Positions 61,015 to 64,000 of a stretch of 64,000 nt of DNA are shown piece by piece. Under the pieces are notes generated by a model, which made no database searches, was not told where the DNA came from, and saw nothing but the letters and a program-made list of their open reading frames with translations. This DNA is from Andrena cerasifolii (lineage: Eukaryota > Arthropoda > Insecta > Hymenoptera > Andrenidae), in assembly GCF_050908995.1 (NCBI RefSeq), contig NC_135121.1, positions 8,060,001 through 8,124,000 on the forward strand. The letters are read 5' to 3'. The translations under genes were made by a program, and so were the position numbers. Each line of letters opens with the position of its first letter. Position 1 is the stretch's first letter.

Positions 61015-64000
61015 TATCGGATTCTGTATCGACAGAGGTAATAAGATCGCCATTCGATAAAAGGTTCCTACGAGAGAAGAAAAGCACATTTCTTTTCGCT
61101 TACGTATTGCTAAACGGCCCCCTATTCTTCACCCGCCCACGAGCATCCAGGACGTGCTCGAACGCCGAAGAGCGCGCGGCGATTTCGTGGCGGAACAGAA
61201 TTATTGAATTACGAGACTTTCGGCTTATAAAACAGGCGCGAGCCACAAAGCCGGGCTCTATATCATCCACCGAAAGAATTCGGGAACGGAACAAGGCGGA
61301 CCCACATCGTTCGCTGGTGCCGAATTCGCGCCAGTGACGACACTTATACACTCTGGCTTGCGTCAGCTCTCTGTTTAAAACAGCAGGAGGGGCACCGTAG
61401 AGACATTATCGAGCGGCTTCGAGGGCGACGGTTGAATTTAAAAATTCGATAATCAAAACGTTCGGGAGTTCGCGCGGCTACTTCCGGGGCTTTTACCGCC
61501 CACCATTCGGGCCGCGGTTATTTCTGGTCGACAGATAAAACTCTTCTTGAACGCATTATCCCGAGGCCGCGGCTCAACGTGGCTGCGAAAGTAAAAATAA
61601 AAAACGTCTGCCCGCGGTGCCGTTAAAAGTTCTTTTGCCGGGAGAAAGAGTTCGATGCTCGGGGGGGAAGGTCTTCGCGACTTGATGGGTTCAACACGTT
61701 TCGTGAACGAGTCACGTCTTGCGGGATTGGACACCGAGTGACTTTCATGGTTGATACCGAAGGGGTTCCTAGAATCGTTCAACCTCGCGGTTTGGTTTCA
61801 ATGGAAACTCGAGTTTCCTGCTTCCCGTTCCTTATAAAATCAATTAAATCATATCGATCCTCGTCGACATCCTTTAAATACGAAATCCTCAGTATTTCCA
61901 ACTTGTTAGGCTCGAATTTCACTAATTAACATCGCAAGAAAGTGTTACGTGCGATGAAAGTGTATGTTTTAACTCGCAGGGGGGGGTGAACGACTCGTTT
62001 CCACGAGAACTCTTCCGCATTTGCAAATGTTTACCTTCAACGCGTGCTCCGTAGGCATTTGAAAGTCGCGGAGCTTTTTGAAAGAGCCGAGGGCTTTCGT
62101 GTGCCACCGGCGCCACCTTTCGCAGCTCCCTTAACGAGCTCCTTTTCTTTGTCGGAAAGCTGCACGACTCGAGGAAACAATAAGCTCTCTGTTGCGCTAC
62201 CAACGAAATTGACTTCCACGCGCGTAGATATATCGTGGACCACTCCAAGCCTCTATGGGCGCGGTAAATTTCCCGAATGGAATTGGCAGGCTCTTCTTTC
62301 GCTCTTGACCACGGCCATTTCACCCGGAATCGACGGTCGTTCCAGCTCTTTAAGATTTTCTCGAACGAAACCGACGGTCGACTGCTGCAAACGGTTTGGA
62401 AATTGCTGCCACGCGAGGATCTGATTTTCCCGCGGAGCTTCGAAGCAGAATTCAGATGAAATCTATGTTCTGCCTGCGGGAGGTTAAAAAGGCAGTCTCC
62501 TGAATGCAGAGAGTGAAACTCGAGTGATTGAAATAGAACGTGTCCCTCGTTATTCCGTTTCAGCTGGCGCTGTGTAAAACTCAGGGATCATCAGAAAGTG
62601 AGCATCTTGTTTCCACGAAAGCAACTGGAAAAGTAGGGGTGGTAAAGGGGGGTCTGAAGGATCTCATCGGTGAGCATCACTCGGGGGATCTTCGGGAACG
62701 TTGCGAGTGCACGCAAAGTACGCTTGAAGGACAACACTCGGAGGCATAGGAGTGACGCTCGTTGGCCATAACTGTAATAGGGACAAATATGTGTGTTCTG
62801 CTCTTCAACTACCCACGCGAGCATCGCTAGATGGAATTAAAAAAATGTGCTCCGCTCCATGCCGGAGCGAAGACCTCCCCGGCCTTACTTTGGGTTATCA
62901 AGAGGATCGTTCCTTTCAAACCGCCAGGAAGTTTCAGCAAACTGTGTAGGCTCGAATGTGTGTCGCTTTGCGCGAGTGGTCCTTGATGGAGAAAGTTCGG
63001 GACCAAAGAGGTAAAGAGGAACCTCCATCTGAGACAATGAGCACTACACGAATGACTTGAGCGTATGATTGTGAAACACGGATCGTGTGCTATTGCGTTT
63101 CTAAGTCAACAGTGTATTCCAGATCTCGTTATGTCAGTGTTTGAGGCCCTAGACTACGTGTCGGGCTTGTTAGCTACTAAGGTGCGGCTGATCGTGTATT
63201 ATTCCATTTTGTGGATTACTGGCAACCGGCGGATTACGCGCCACTACGACTTGACAGATATCTCCAAACAGCAGACCATGTAGTGTATCGTAGTACCACT
63301 TAGTGCATTGTAGGTCATACCACAGGGTGCATCAATTAAACCCTCCATCTTGTGAACTGATAGAGAACCGTTGATCGCGTTGCAATTGTGCTGCTATCGC
63401 TTTCAGCGAATTGCGAGCCACGATTGATATTAATCCGAAAGTTATTCACCATCAAGATTATATAAGATGTAGTATTAACTTGAGGACTATCTTTCAGCTG
63501 TCAATTTGTGGGGCACTGTTGCTAAGATTACCAATAAATGATAGATACTATCCAGTGCCATAGTGTTCTTCATTCTTCCTCTTGGTAATAATCCTCTCGA
63601 TTTCAGCCTATCAAGCTCTCGCATCCATGCTCCACTTTAGAGGTCCCCAAAGATTCAAGAGCCTTTCCACCTATGAATATCATCTACCATCCCTGTGTGC
63701 GATGAAAAATTCTCCCTTCGACCGTGGGCGGTCTGAAAAACTAGGCCCTGAACATCCCCGCGCTACGTCGCGGTATCAAAGTATCCCAAAGCTCCCTTTG
63801 AAACACGAATGTTCGTATTCTCTTTACTTTTTGTGCTGCGTCGAGTGCGTCGAGGGAGAGAAAAGTGGCGCTCGAAATTTCAGCGTTATCAAGCCCGCGA
63901 ATGCCCGTGGAGAAGTGAAACGTAAGAGTGCTATCTTCCGTAGCAACGTCAACAACACTTTAGGGGTAAAGTCTCTCTCCTCTTTTCCCTCTTACGTAAT

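Larger units (their letters stand above)
45593..64000. other. 18.4 kb with no supported gene
   Basis: Presumed upstream or intergenic DNA. Many open frames of 60-210 codons exist, but none has a recognisable domain, consistent splice signals or codon use like Ppn. It contains the transposable elements at 53386, 56895 and 60102. The Ppn promoter is probably here if the proposed exon 1 is correct, but I could not place it. Confidence 0.7.

Noticed and set aside
1..64000. CRISPR array, operon, phage or other prokaryotic system
   Set aside because: Introns, splice signals and animal matrix domains show eukaryotic DNA. The tandem repeats lack spacer-repeat organisation.

Overview
This 64 kb window comes from an animal genome, almost certainly an insect. 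The style is that of Hymenoptera (bees, ants, wasps): mixed AT-rich and CpG-rich non-coding DNA, short exons in long introns, and several families of small inverted-repeat DNA transposons. The order is inferred from style only; no marker gene in the window fixes it.

I can support one protein-coding gene. It is a very large extracellular-matrix gene on the minus strand, papilin (Ppn). I traced 36 coding exons by splice sites and reading phase. They run from a proposed initiator exon near 45.59 kb down to an immunoglobulin exon at 42-197, where the gene leaves the window. The exons join in one continuous frame of about 2,772 codons. In order, the protein has a split signal peptide, TSP1 repeat 1, an ADAMTS-type cysteine-rich and spacer region, TSP1 repeats 2-7, and an acidic segment. 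A long Ser/Thr/Glu-rich mucin-like exon follows, then 14 papilin cassette repeats (CCPDG type), 11 Kunitz domains, an antistasin-like cysteine-rich segment, a WAP domain and three Ig domains. The PLAC domain that normally ends papilins must lie to the left of position 42.

Layout: 1-17.6 kb is exon-dense and holds 32 of the 36 exons (everything from the cysteine-rich region to Ig3). From 17.6 to 45.6 kb there are only four small exons (24.7, 27.7, 40.1 and 45.6 kb) in introns of 2.9-12.2 kb. From 45.6 to 64 kb I find no convincing gene; it is probably upstream or intergenic DNA of Ppn.

The introns and flank carry at least nine short non-autonomous elements. Three share CAGTG termini at TA sites, four have TTAA termini (piggyBac-like), and two share an AGGGGAGA terminus. 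One of the CAGTG copies has part of a TTAA element nested in it. A tandem array of an 8-bp unit, about 0.5 kb long, lies in the intron between Kunitz domains 9 and 10. I found no bacterial-type system, CRISPR array, rRNA or tRNA. The most interesting material is the internal evolution of the papilin gene (repeat expansion, divergent Kunitz P1 residues, RGD motifs) and the transposon families.
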